Source of the DNA: Clostridium estertheticum
GTDB taxonomy: Bacteria > Bacillota > Clostridia > Clostridiales > Clostridiaceae
DNA length: 64,000 nt
Direction of reading: 5' to 3'
NCBI RefSeq assembly: GCF_026650985.1
Contig: NZ_CP086239.1
Span: 124,001-188,000, forward strand
A model generated the notes under the pieces. The model had not been told where the DNA came from, made no database searches, and was given only the letters and a program-made list of their open reading frames with translations. How positions within the stretch are numbered: the stretch's first letter is position 1; each line of letters starts with the position of its first letter. A program made the translations under genes and the position numbers. Positions 42,317 through 50,623 of this stretch are shown here, one piece after another.

Positions 42317-44941
42317 ATGAAAATGCTTAATTCTAGGGTGTTTAAGGGAAGAAATATATATTCTCATAAGAAGTGTATAAGACTTAACTTAGATTTAGAA
42401 GGATACAGTGAAATTCCTAGTAAAGAGATTTATGGCTTTAATGAAAAGTTAGTCTGTATGTTACCTGAGCTTAATAAGCATAGATGTGGAATAGATGAAG
42501 ATAGAGGTTTTATTAAGAGACTTACAGAGGGAACTTATCTGGCACACATTACTGAACATATAATAATAGCACTTCATAATATGATTGGTGTTGATATACG
42601 TTATGGAAAATCTAGAGAAATATCTGGAGATAATTATTATATTATTTTTCAATACGAGTATGAGAGAACGGGTATAGAGGCTGCTAATATAGCAGTAGAC
42701 TTTGTCAATTCATTAATTAATAAAGAGGATTTTGAATTAGAACTAAAATTAAATAGATTAAAGGATATATTAATGGGTGAGAAACTAGGAGTAAGTACAT
42801 TTAATATTTGTAATGAGGCAAGAAAGAGAGGAATTCCCATATTGAAGATTGGTGAAGGAAGTATGTTCCAATTAGGTTATGGAAAGTACTCTAAAATTAT
42901 ACAAGCAACTATGGGAAGTAATACAAGTGCAATATCTGTAGGTATTGCACAAGATAAAATGCTAACTAAGCACTTATTAAATATGCACTTTTTACCTGTA
43001 GCCGATGGCATGAAGGTAAATAGCATAATGGACGCAATCTCATGTGCAGTTGATATTGGTTACCCTGTGGTACTTAAACCTCAGTTTGGTAATCAAGGTA
43101 AGGGGGTTATTGCCAATATAAAACATGAGAGACAGTTGTCGGATGCATATGAACTTCTAAGCAATGATTATGAAAATATAATAATAGAAAAGCATATAAG
43201 TGGAAAAGACTATAGAGTATGTTGTGTTTATGGAGATATTGTAGCAGTTTCAGAGAGAATTCCACCATATATTATAGGCGATGGCGTTAGTACTATTGAG
43301 AAGCTTATACAAAATATTAATGAGGATTCAAGGCGTGGCGAAGGTCATGAAAAGGAATTAACTAAGATTAAAATAGATAAAGGGCTTATAGAATATCTTA
43401 AACAAAAAAAATGTACATTAAATTTTATTCTTTCTGAAAAAGAAAAATTATATTTAAAAGATAATGCAAATTTATCAACGGGTGGTCTTTCAATAGATTG
43501 TACAGATATGATATGCGACGAGAATATTGAGATATGTAAACGAACCGCAAGTGCCATAGGACTTGACATTTGCGGAATAGATGTGCGGTGTGTTGACATT
43601 AGTAGACCTATAAGTGAAGAGGGGGTAATTTTAGAAGTAAACGCTGCGCCTGGTATTAGAATGCATCACAATCCGTATATGGGTGAAACACGTAATGTAG
43701 CAGGGCATATAGTTGATAAATTGTTTAAGGATATACCCACAAACATTCCATTAATAGCTGTAACAGGCACCAATGGAAAGACCACAACGACAAGACTCAT
43801 TGCACACATATTAACAATTGCAGGATACACAGTTGGAATGACAACGACTAGTGGAATATATATTGATGGAAAATGTGTATTTAAGGGTGATACTACAGGC
43901 CCTAAAAGTGCTTTAGCTGTGCTTATGAATAAAAATATAGATGCAGCAGTCCTTGAAACTGCAAGAGGTGGAATAATAAGAGGAGGGCTAGCTTATGATC
44001 TTGCAGATGTTGCTGTTATTACAAATATAACTGATGACCACCTTGGAATAGATGGGATAAACACGATAGAAGAATTGGCAAAAGTTAAAGCTTTAGTTGG
44101 TGAAGCAGTTAAAAAAGATGGGTATGTTATTATTAATGGAGATGACAAGATGAGTTTAAGTATCTTGCCTAGAATAAAAGGAAAGCTTATAATATTCTCT
44201 AGTGATAAGGACAATAAAATTATGGGAGAGAACATTAAAAATGGTGGGTTGGGAATTTATGTAGATGGAACCAGTTTAATAATACAAAATAACATTAATT
44301 TTGTGAAGCTAATAGACATAAAAAATATAGGTATAACATTTAAAGGTATCCTAAAATATAACATTCAAAATGCTATGGCTGCTTGTGCGGCTGCAGTAGG
44401 TCTAGGAATAGGTTATGATATTATTAGGCAGGGACTAAAAACATTCTACTGTAATGAAGAGCAAAATCCAGGAAGATTTAATACGTATTTAATAGACAAT
44501 GTAACGGTAATTTTGGATTATGGTCATAATATTGATGGATATAAATGTGTATTAGAAGGGCTTAAGAATATAAAACACAATAAAATTATCGGAATTATCG
44601 GAATACCAGGAGATAGGTCAGACACTAACATATTGGATGTTGGGAAATGCGCAGGAAAAAATTTTGATTATATTTATATAAAGGAAGATAAAGACAGAAG
44701 AGGTAGGGGTAAAGGTAAAGTAGCAGACCTTTTAGAAGAAGGAGTTTTAAAATCTAATTTTAATATCATCAATATAAAAAAAGTATTAGATGAAAAGGAA
44801 GCATTTATAGAGGCTTTAGGTATAGCACAACCTGGGGATATTGTAATTATATTTTTTGAAAAATATGAACCTCTCATAGAAATAATTAAAAGTAAAATTC
44901 ATAAAACAGAATATGAAACTAAGTTACTAGCCAAAAATTGA
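42317..44941 (+). CDS. cphA: Cyanophycin synthetase, conventional copy
   Basis: Enzyme of 874 residues, 100 bp after cyanophycinase. The same three domains as the first copy, with closer agreement to the family in the G domain: KPQFGNQGKGV, SERIPPYIIGDG, RRGEGHEKELTKI, KDNANLSTGGLSIDCTD and NAAPGIRMHHNPYMGETRN. The M domain has VTGTNGKTTTTRLIAHIL, FKGDTTGPKSA, TDDHLGIDGI, NPGRFNTY and KEDKDRRGRGKG. It should therefore add both Asp and Arg. The first 60 codons are close to the first copy at the DNA level, showing a duplication. RBS AGGGAGG. A hairpin terminator follows. Confidence 0.96.
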   Translation: MKMLNSRVFKGRNIYSHKKCIRLNLDLEGYSEIPSKEIYGFNEKLVCMLPELNKHRCGIDEDRGFIKRLTEGTYLAHITEHIIIALHNMIGVDIRYGKSREISGDNYYIIFQYEYERTGIEAANIAVDFVNSLINKEDFELELKLNRLKDILMGEKLGVSTFNICNEARKRGIPILKIGEGSMFQLGYGKYSKIIQATMGSNTSAISVGIAQDKMLTKHLLNMHFLPVADGMKVNSIMDAISCAVDIGYPVVLKPQFGNQGKGVIANIKHERQLSDAYELLSNDYENIIIEKHISGKDYRVCCVYGDIVAVSERIPPYIIGDGVSTIEKLIQNINEDSRRGEGHEKELTKIKIDKGLIEYLKQKKCTLNFILSEKEKLYLKDNANLSTGGLSIDCTDMICDENIEICKRTASAIGLDICGIDVRCVDISRPISEEGVILEVNAAPGIRMHHNPYMGETRNVAGHIVDKLFKDIPTNIPLIAVTGTNGKTTTTRLIAHILTIAGYTVGMTTTSGIYIDGKCVFKGDTTGPKSALAVLMNKNIDAAVLETARGGIIRGGLAYDLADVAVITNITDDHLGIDGINTIEELAKVKALVGEAVKKDGYVIINGDDKMSLSILPRIKGKLIIFSSDKDNKIMGENIKNGGLGIYVDGTSLIIQNNINFVKLIDIKNIGITFKGILKYNIQNAMAACAAAVGLGIGYDIIRQGLKTFYCNEEQNPGRFNTYLIDNVTVILDYGHNIDGYKCVLEGLKNIKHNKIIGIIGIPGDRSDTNILDVGKCAGKNFDYIYIKEDKDRRGRGKGKVADLLEEGVLKSNFNIINIKKVLDEKEAFIEALGIAQPGDIVIIFFEKYEPLIEIIKSKIHKTEYETKLLAKN

Positions 44942-44944
44942 AAG

Positions 44945-44987
44945 CATAAGCCTGTATTTCATGTAAACATGGAAACGGGCTTATTTT
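44945..44987 (+). terminator. Terminator after the second cyanophycin synthetase
   Basis: ATAAGCCTGTATTTCATG and CATGGAAACGGGCTTAT form an imperfect stem with a TAAA loop, followed by TTTTATA. Confidence 0.78.
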
Positions 44988-45096
44988 ATATGCATTTCTA
45001 ATTATTTAGCGATTTAAGGGTTAATTGTTATAAAGATGAACATAATAAAATATAAGAGTTAATATTAAATTAATGAAATAAATGGAGGTTTTAAAT

Positions 45097-45768
45097 GTGT
45101 TTAAGCACGATAAACAACTATTAAGAGATGTAAAAGTAGAAAGACCTAATCCCCAATATGCAACATTAATGCAGGAACAAATAGGTGGGGCAAATGGAGA
45201 ACTAAAAGCTGCCTTACAATACTTATCTCAGAGTTTTAGAATAGAAGATCAAACTATCAAAGATTTATTTCTTGATATAGGTTCAGAAGAATTAAGTCAT
45301 ATGGAAATGGTTGCACAAACTATAAATCTGTTAAACGGACACGATATAAATTATGAGAGTGTTGGCGTCGGCGAAATTAAAAGCCATGTTCTAGCAGGAT
45401 TAGCACCAGTTTTAATAAATGCATCGGGTGCTCCATGGACAGCAGACTATGTAACTGTTACAGGAGATTTAGTTGCAGACCTACTTTCTAACATAGCTTC
45501 TGAGCAAAGGGCAAAAGTTGTATATGAATACTTATATCGTCAAATTAAAGATAAATATGTGAGAGAAACAATAGATTTCTTATTAAACCGTGAAGAAGCA
45601 CACAATGCTTTATTTAGAGAAGCTCTTAATAAGGTAAAGGATACAGGATCCAATAAGGACTTTGGTATAACTGAAGATTCTAGATTATACTTTGATTTAT
45701 CAACACCAGGTAAGTATTTTGATGCACCTAATCCAACTGCACCAAGTTTTGAGAATCCAAGAAAATAA
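45097..45768 (+). CDS. Manganese catalase (non-haem)
   Basis: A 223-residue four-helix protein that decomposes hydrogen peroxide at a dimanganese site. The start is set at GTG 45097, after GGAGG; the ATG at 45082 lies on top of that site. The metal ligands are visible: Glu in NGELKAALQYL, Glu and His in GSEELSHMEMVAQT, Glu in ASEQRAKVVYEYL and His in NREEAHNALFREAL. The C-terminal tail (YFDLSTPGKYFDAPNPTAPS) is typical of the family. Members occur in spore coats (CotJC), so a link to the nearby SASP and cyanophycin genes is plausible. Confidence 0.93.
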   Translation: MFKHDKQLLRDVKVERPNPQYATLMQEQIGGANGELKAALQYLSQSFRIEDQTIKDLFLDIGSEELSHMEMVAQTINLLNGHDINYESVGVGEIKSHVLAGLAPVLINASGAPWTADYVTVTGDLVADLLSNIASEQRAKVVYEYLYRQIKDKYVRETIDFLLNREEAHNALFREALNKVKDTGSNKDFGITEDSRLYFDLSTPGKYFDAPNPTAPSFENPRK

Positions 45769-45904
45769 GAATTGATAGGTGGGAGTATATTTTGTTTTTA
45801 TGTTACTTTAAAGTATTTTAAGAGGATAGATTTTCTACTTACATAAAAGGATTAAAAGACGGGTATACTATTAATACCCCCTATTGATTATAAACATCAA
45901 AATT

Positions 45905-45947
45905 AAAAGGAAACTAACATATTAACTGTTAGCTTCCTTTTTTTATT
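45905..45947 (+). terminator. Terminator after the manganese catalase
   Basis: An AAAAGGAAACTAACA/TGTTAGCTTCCTTTT stem with one mismatch and a 6-nt loop runs into a T-tract. It lies about 140 bp after the stop codon. Confidence 0.75.
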
Positions 45948-46016
45948 TTTAGTGCTTAAAATAGCTACCTTGGGTCTAATATTATTAATACATATTTGAT
46001 AGGAGTTGTTTTAGCT

Positions 46017-46169
46017 ATGACCGAACCTGAAACTATTAAGCAAAACAGAAAACCTAATAAATTAATCAATGAAAAGTCTCCATATCTCCTGCAACGTGCT
46101 TATAATCCAGTAAATTGGAAGCTAGACCCACTTCAAACTGTTGAAACACTGGGTTTCAAAAAGATATGA
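46017..46169 (+). pseudogene. N-terminal fragment of a DUF255 thioredoxin-like protein (copy 1)
   Basis: A 50-codon frame (TAGGAGTTG upstream) whose middle ([21 protein letters not shown]) matches the start of the DUF255/YyaL protein encoded in full at 55382-57430. After Trp the sequence diverges into [15 protein letters not shown] and stops; the catalytic CHWCH motif is absent. It is a broken remnant. Confidence 0.75.
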
Positions 46170-46474
46170 AGTAATAGAAATAAGTAACAGTAAATTTCAA
46201 ATCGAGTTCATAAATTAAATAGGATCACTATTATGGATTTTAGGTTATTTATATGTATTGGAAGACTTTTATTGTTTTATAGGACAATAAAAAAGTAGCT
46301 ACATTGATAAAATTATTGGAATAGAAATTGGTGCTGATGAATTTCCAATTCTTCATAATTCTTTATACTTGCTTTATATATATTTATTTTTTTTTACTAG
46401 GGCTTTATATTTGTCTTATATAATTTGTTTATAGTTTAAATATGGCTATCAATTTTTTTAAAGGAGGAATACAA
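46170..46474 (+). other. Intergenic stretch before the crotonase gene
   Basis: About 300 bp of AT-rich DNA. Immediately after the DUF255 fragment a frame reads [18 protein letters not shown] and stops, perhaps debris of another gene. I see no full gene, terminator or clear promoter here. Confidence 0.3.
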
Positions 46475-47305
46475 ATGTCAGATGTAAAATTAGTTGGACC
46501 TACACAATTTGAAGAGTACTCGGAAAAGTACAAGGACTATCTAGCGATGACTCGTCGTGATAAAATAATCGAAGTACGATTGCACACTAACGGGGGATCA
46601 TATGTACATTCCTGGGAGGCTCACACTGCATGGGCTAATGCATGGTCAGATATTGGCCGTGACCTTGAAAATGAGGTGATGATCATCACAGGAACAGGTG
46701 ATAAGTGGTTAATAGGCAACCCCGATGTTTGGAAAACAAAATTTATGGATTGGCCGAAGCAAAAGAAACTCGAACAGTATCATGAATCGCTGAGATTGCT
46801 TGAAAATCTGATATTCTGCATTGACATACCCACAATCGGGGTGATTAATGGCCCTGGAACGCACTGTGAACTCGCAACTCTCTGCGATATTACTATTTGT
46901 ACAGAAGACGCTGACTTTTTTGATCCGCATTTTCTGGGAGGTACACCTCCTGGTGACGGAATGATGCTTACGCTTCAGAATACGATAGGTTTTAAGAAAG
47001 CAGCATACTACGCATATACTGGCAAGAATATCAATGGTCAAACAGCATTGGACCTGGGAATAGTCAGTGAAGTGCTGTCCCGAGATAAGCTTCTTCCTCG
47101 TGAATGGGAACTTGCGGGGATGATAATGCAAGCACCTCGCTCTGCGAGACATCTTACACATTCAATTTTATCACGTCCTTGGAAAAAAGCTCTCGTCAGT
47201 GATCAAGGTTTCCAGCTTACTCACCAAATGTATGATATGGCCATTGATGAAGAAGGTGCATTCGGAAGACTTACGAAAATGAAAGAACGATTAATGGGCA
47301 AATAG
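46475..47305 (+). CDS. Enoyl-CoA hydratase/isomerase (crotonase) family protein
   Basis: A 276-residue crotonase-fold protein; start at ATG 46475 after AAAGGAGG. The fold is seen in VMIITGTGDKWLIGN, the oxyanion-hole region TIGVINGPGTHCELATLCDI and the segment DFFDPHFLGGTPPGDGMML. The usual acidic pair of enoyl-CoA hydratase is not obvious (a Cys-Glu at HCEL), so the reaction may differ, for example a C-C hydrolase or isomerase like 6-oxocamphor hydrolase. The gene is visibly richer in G and C than its neighbours and sits among debris, suggesting recent acquisition. A shortened second copy follows. Confidence 0.85.
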   Translation: MSDVKLVGPTQFEEYSEKYKDYLAMTRRDKIIEVRLHTNGGSYVHSWEAHTAWANAWSDIGRDLENEVMIITGTGDKWLIGNPDVWKTKFMDWPKQKKLEQYHESLRLLENLIFCIDIPTIGVINGPGTHCELATLCDITICTEDADFFDPHFLGGTPPGDGMMLTLQNTIGFKKAAYYAYTGKNINGQTALDLGIVSEVLSRDKLLPREWELAGMIMQAPRSARHLTHSILSRPWKKALVSDQGFQLTHQMYDMAIDEEGAFGRLTKMKERLMGK

Positions 47306-47379
47306 GGAAAATTCATTACACATTCGCAATTGACAGTAGCCCTAACCTCGTTGCAGTTTGAAATTAATGTAATTAAAAC

Positions 47380-47433
47380 AAAGAGACTATCTGCCTTTAA
47401 TAATAACACTAAGTGCAGATGGTCTCTTTATTT
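47380..47433 (+). terminator. Terminator after the crotonase gene
   Basis: AAAGAGACTATCTGC pairs with GCAGATGGTCTCTTT (one G-U) around a 20-nt loop, followed by ATTTGTG. Confidence 0.65.
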
Positions 47434-47487
47434 GTGCTTTTTAATAGCTGGAAGAAAAGTTATCAAATTTTATTAGGGAGAATAGAA

Positions 47488-47705
47488 ATGTCAGAGACAA
47501 ATGAAGTCGGACCTACGAAACTTGAAGAGTACACGGAAAATACAAGGAATTTATGCTGATGACCCGTCGTAATGGGATACTAGAAGTACGGTTACATACA
47601 CAGCGAGGACCGTTTCAATTTGGTTGGGCTGGCCAAACGGCTTATGGCAATGCATGGTCAGATATTGGTCGTGACCCTGAAAATGAGGTAATGATCATTA
47701 CAGGA
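47488..47705 (+). pseudogene. Broken second copy of the crotonase gene
   Basis: From ATG 47488 (GGGAG upstream) the frame reads MSETNEVGPTKLEEYTEN and then shifts: one base is missing relative to the intact gene at the TACAAGG point, giving a stop at once. In the next frame the match resumes (LMTRRNGILEVRLHTQRG to NEVMIITG) and ends abruptly at about 47705, where a transposase fragment begins. Clear duplicate of 46475-47305, truncated by an IS insertion. Confidence 0.85.
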
Positions 47706-47921
47706 AAGCCAAAAGTTTTTTACACTTATCAAAATAAAAAATTGAATTTAAAATCTTTATATTCTACATTGAAAAAGAAACGTGGCAAAGCTAAAATAAA
47801 GGCCTCTGTAATCGTTGAAATTGGAGTAGACTCACAGGCTACGCCTATAAAATCTAAAATAGTGTTTGTTAAGAATCAAAATAAAGCTAAAAGCTGGCTA
47901 GCAATATTGAAGAATTCTTAA
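47706..47921 (+). mobile_element. IS4-type transposase fragment fused to the broken crotonase
   Basis: Directly after the crotonase remnant, and in its resumed reading frame, the translation is KPKVFYTYQNKKLNLKSLYS, then KKKRGKAKIKASVIVEIGVD, and IKSKIVFVKNQNKAKSWLAI. This is like the middle of IS4-family transposases, where the pattern VKIVFVRNRNKxKxWLALLSTD is common. The frame stops after LKNS, where the DDE-type Asp region would follow. No inverted terminal repeats were seen. A dead internal fragment of an insertion sequence. Confidence 0.65.
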
Positions 47922-48157
47922 ACAATAAGTTATTAGATGTAAGTATAAAGTTACAAATTATAAAAAAATGTGAATTTATTATTACAGATATCAAAAAAGT
48001 ACCAGCTGATGTTTGGAGGTATAACGAAGAAAGTGTAAATATTGGACAAAGGGATTCTATTAAATACCTTTTACAAGAGTTAGTGAATTATAAGTTTATT
48101 GAATACTTTTATGAAACGGGTATAAGCTATGATATAAAGTTCCGTACAGAAGAATAA
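47894..48157 (+). pseudogene. Orphan C-terminal gene fragment, unknown
   Basis: An open frame of about 87 codons without start or ribosome site, overlapping the end of the transposase fragment in another frame. It reads EEFLNNKLLDVSIKLQIIKK, then TDIKKVPADVWRYNEESVNI and YFYETGISYDIKFRTEE before TAA. It seems to be the 3' end of a lost gene. Family not recognised. A weak hairpin (48193-48234) follows. Confidence 0.4.
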
Positions 48158-48299
48158 ATTTTAAAATTTAAACAAATAGATCATTTAAAAGTAAGCAGTT
48201 AATAACTGGTCACATTGACAGCTATTAACCGCTTAATTATATTCAATAGCATTTTTGGGTATAGTAATAGAAATAAACATATGAAGGGAGCGTGATAAT

Positions 48300-48551
48300 A
48301 TGTCAATCAAGATGATGCGTGAAAAGCCTAATAGATTGGTTAATGAAAAGAGTCCATACCTATTGCAACATGCAAATAACCCAGTAGATTGGAATCCCTG
48401 GTGTGAAGAAGCCTTTGCAAAAGCAAAAGAAGAAGATAAACCAATCTTTCTTTCAATCGGCTACAGTACTTGTCATTGGTGTCATGTTCATAAAAGATAT
48501 TACCCATTAATTTCGTTGTTCCTTAAATATAAAAAAGCTACAAAATTTTAA
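48300..48551 (+). pseudogene. N-terminal fragment of a DUF255 thioredoxin-like protein (copy 2)
   Basis: An 83-codon frame with AGGGAGCG upstream. Residues 9-64 ([20 protein letters not shown] to STCHWCHV) match the N-terminus of the full-length DUF255 protein at 55382, including the CHWCH active-site region; after His it becomes unrelated ([16 protein letters not shown]) and stops. It keeps a ribosome site and a terminator, so it might still be expressed as a mini-protein, but truncation at the active site argues for decay. Confidence 0.7.
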
Positions 48552-48580
48552 GATACAAGTACTATTTTGTACCTTTTTTT
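48533..48580 (+). terminator. Terminator after DUF255 fragment 2
   Basis: AAAAGCTACAAAAT and ATTTTGTACCTTTT pair with one mismatch around a 17-nt loop and run into T7. Confidence 0.65.
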
Positions 48581-48763
48581 AGCTTAAATATATAAGGGTT
48601 GAGAAGTAGTTAAAGTTATATAATAATATAAGCATATCCATTAGTATGTTTTAGCAACCCTACAAGGAATAACAGTAATTGATCTTATAAAAAAATTACA
48701 GCGAGGTACTATTCAAAATAAAGTAGATAATAAATATCATATATTTATATAAATGAATATTCG

Positions 48764-48781
48764 TTTCTAAGATATTAGAAA
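48764..48781. promoter_or_regulatory. Candidate enhancer site 1 for the sigma-54 activator
   Basis: TTTCTAA-GATA-TTAGAAA, a perfect 7-bp inverted repeat with a 4-nt centre, about 390 bp upstream of the -24 element. The same palindrome recurs at 48943. A related but imperfect form lies at 48795-48812 (TTTCTTA-TTAT-TTAGAAT). Confidence 0.6.
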
Positions 48782-48942
48782 TAGCATTTTTGAATTTCTT
48801 ATTATTTAGAATAATGTAGAAAAATTATATTGTAACTCTGAAATATAATTGATAATGTTAACCTTTACAATGTTAAATTAGTAACGGAATCCTGAGCTAT
48901 TAAATACAAATCACTTGTTTTTTTGAAAGAAATTAATAAGTA

Positions 48943-48960
48943 TTTCTAAAATTTTAGAAA
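48943..48960. promoter_or_regulatory. Candidate enhancer site 2 for the sigma-54 activator
   Basis: TTTCTAA-AATT-TTAGAAA, identical arms and spacing to site 1, about 210 bp upstream of the -24 element, a typical distance for a Fis-type enhancer-binding protein. Confidence 0.6.
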
Positions 48961-49154
48961 ATCATAATATAGTTTTATATATTTATATGAAAAATCATGT
49001 TAAAAATATTTTTATATGATATGATAACGAATTTCGCTGGGTTGTTCATAAAGCAGCAATATTAGGCAAATAAAAAAATTATTTTGGGTATAAATATATT
49101 TTTTTTCAAGGTTGTTTAATTAGACATTCCATTTATAAATTAAAATAGTTTGTT

Positions 49155-49170
49155 TTGGTACAGTTATTGC
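49155..49170 (+). promoter_or_regulatory. Sigma-54 promoter of the CitMHS permease gene
   Basis: TTGGTACAGTTATTGC has the invariant GG and GC separated by exactly 10 nt, close to the TTGGCAC-N5-TTGC consensus. It lies 41 bp before the permease start and is the only sigma-54-like site between the gene and its palindromes. Confidence 0.7.
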
Positions 49171-49211
49171 TATAGGTATAAGTGTAAATTAAATTAAAAG
49201 GGGGTTAATCA

Positions 49212-50510
49212 ATGTTAGCTTTACTTGGTTTTATAACTATAGTTGTTCTACTAACACTTATAATGACAAACAAGGCAACACCCGTGGTAGCACTTATAGC
49301 TGTGCCAACAGTAGCAGCTCTAGTAGGTGGTTTTGGAAAGAGTACTGGTGATTTTATAATCAAAGGTGTTCTAGCTATTGCACCAACAGCAACTATGTTT
49401 ATATTTGCTACATTATTCTTTGGTATTTTAACTGATGCAGGAACATTTGATCCAATTATTAAGAAAATATTTAAAATCGTTGGTAGGGATCCAGTGAAAA
49501 TTGTTTTAGGTACTGCAATTTTAGCTATGATCGTTCACTTAGATGGTAACGGTGCGGTGACTTTCTTGGTAGTTATCCCTGCAATGCTTCCATTGTTCGA
49601 TGCTGTAGGAATGAGAAGGACTACATTAGCAACAGTAGTAGCGTTATCAGCAGGACTTATGAACATGGAACCGTGGGGAGGAGTTCCTCTAAGAGCTATG
49701 GCTTCACTTAAGTTAACTTCTACAGAATTATTTAATCCACTGCTTATACCTATTTTAGTGGGTGCTATATTTATATTATTTTTAGATTATAGGCTTGCTA
49801 AAAAAGAAGTAGCAAGAATTGGGAAACAAAATATTTCTATTGGTAATATAGATGAATTACCTGTGGATAAAGAAAAGCAAAAATACTTTAGACCAAAATT
49901 ATTTTTAGTTAATATTTTAACTATTATAATTTCTATTACGATGCTTATAAAAGGCATGTTTTCACCAACGGCAGTATTTATGATTGCTTTCACTATCACT
50001 TTAGTTATTAACTATCCAAACGTAAAAGATCAGAGAGCTAGAATGGATGCTCATGCAAAAGAAGCTCTTTTAATGTCTAGTATATTATTTGCGGCAGGTG
50101 CATTTGTTGGAATTATGCAAAATTCGGGAATGATTAAAGAAATGGCAGCAGTTTTAATATCTATAATACCAAATTTTCTTGGGCAACATCTTGCAGTTAT
50201 TGTAGGTGTTATAGGAATGCCAGCTAGTTTAATATTTGACCCAGATTCATTTTACTTTGGAGTTCTTCCAACAATTGCGGCAGCAGCTAAAGCATTTGGA
50301 GTGCCAGCAGTAGAAATTGGTAGAGCTGCATTACTTGGGCAAATGACAACTGGGTTTCCAGTTAGTCCACTTACGGGATCAACATTCTTGTTAATAGGAC
50401 TCGTAGGCGTTGAACTTGGAGAACATCAAAAGAAAACTATACCTTATGCCTTTGCGGTAACGATTGTAATGTTAATAACGGCAGTGATTATAAAGGTAAT
50501 CAGATTTTAA
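49212..50510 (+). CDS. CitMHS-family carboxylate transporter
   Basis: Membrane permease of 432 residues with about twelve hydrophobic segments, of the CitM/CitH citrate-metal symporter family. The two half-repeats each have a conserved loop: AMIVHLDGNGAVTFLVVIPA around 115 and GMPASLIFDPDSFYFGVLPT around 335. RBS AAGGGGG. Its own sigma-54 promoter lies upstream, and an AtuA/CoA-transferase operon with another sigma-54 promoter follows, so it probably imports the acid these enzymes use. Which acid (citrate-like, dicarboxylate or branched hydroxy acid) cannot be said. Confidence 0.9.
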   Translation: MLALLGFITIVVLLTLIMTNKATPVVALIAVPTVAALVGGFGKSTGDFIIKGVLAIAPTATMFIFATLFFGILTDAGTFDPIIKKIFKIVGRDPVKIVLGTAILAMIVHLDGNGAVTFLVVIPAMLPLFDAVGMRRTTLATVVALSAGLMNMEPWGGVPLRAMASLKLTSTELFNPLLIPILVGAIFILFLDYRLAKKEVARIGKQNISIGNIDELPVDKEKQKYFRPKLFLVNILTIIISITMLIKGMFSPTAVFMIAFTITLVINYPNVKDQRARMDAHAKEALLMSSILFAAGAFVGIMQNSGMIKEMAAVLISIIPNFLGQHLAVIVGVIGMPASLIFDPDSFYFGVLPTIAAAAKAFGVPAVEIGRAALLGQMTTGFPVSPLTGSTFLLIGLVGVELGEHQKKTIPYAFAVTIVMLITAVIIKVIRF

Positions 50511-50560
50511 ATAGAACATAAATAATTGTCTAAATAGTATAAATTGAAATTAATTAAACT

Positions 50561-50576
50561 TTGGCATAACAATTGC
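50561..50576 (+). promoter_or_regulatory. Sigma-54 promoter of the AtuA/CoA-transferase operon
   Basis: TTGGCATAACAATTGC matches the -24/-12 consensus with GG and GC spaced by 10 nt, 48 bp before the AtuA-like gene. No copy of the TTTCTAA palindrome is seen just upstream, so the distal sites before the permease may serve both promoters, or the operon may also be read through from the permease. Confidence 0.75.
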
Positions 50577-50623
50577 TTCATTTATAGATGTAAAGTGTAA
50601 TTGATAATAGGGAGGTCTTTAAA

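Larger units (their letters stand above)
48581..49211 (+). other. Long control region of the CitMHS permease gene
   Basis: About 630 bp without an intact gene. A 36-codon frame without start (LATLQGITVIDLIKKLQRGT at about 48651) ends at 48753 and may be debris. The rest carries palindromes at 48764, 48795 and 48943 and a sigma-54 promoter at 49155, listed separately. Confidence 0.55.

Noticed and set aside
46709-47161. Minus-strand frame of 150 codons, Cys/Arg rich
   Set aside because: Antisense to the crotonase gene; composition is that of a complementary frame.
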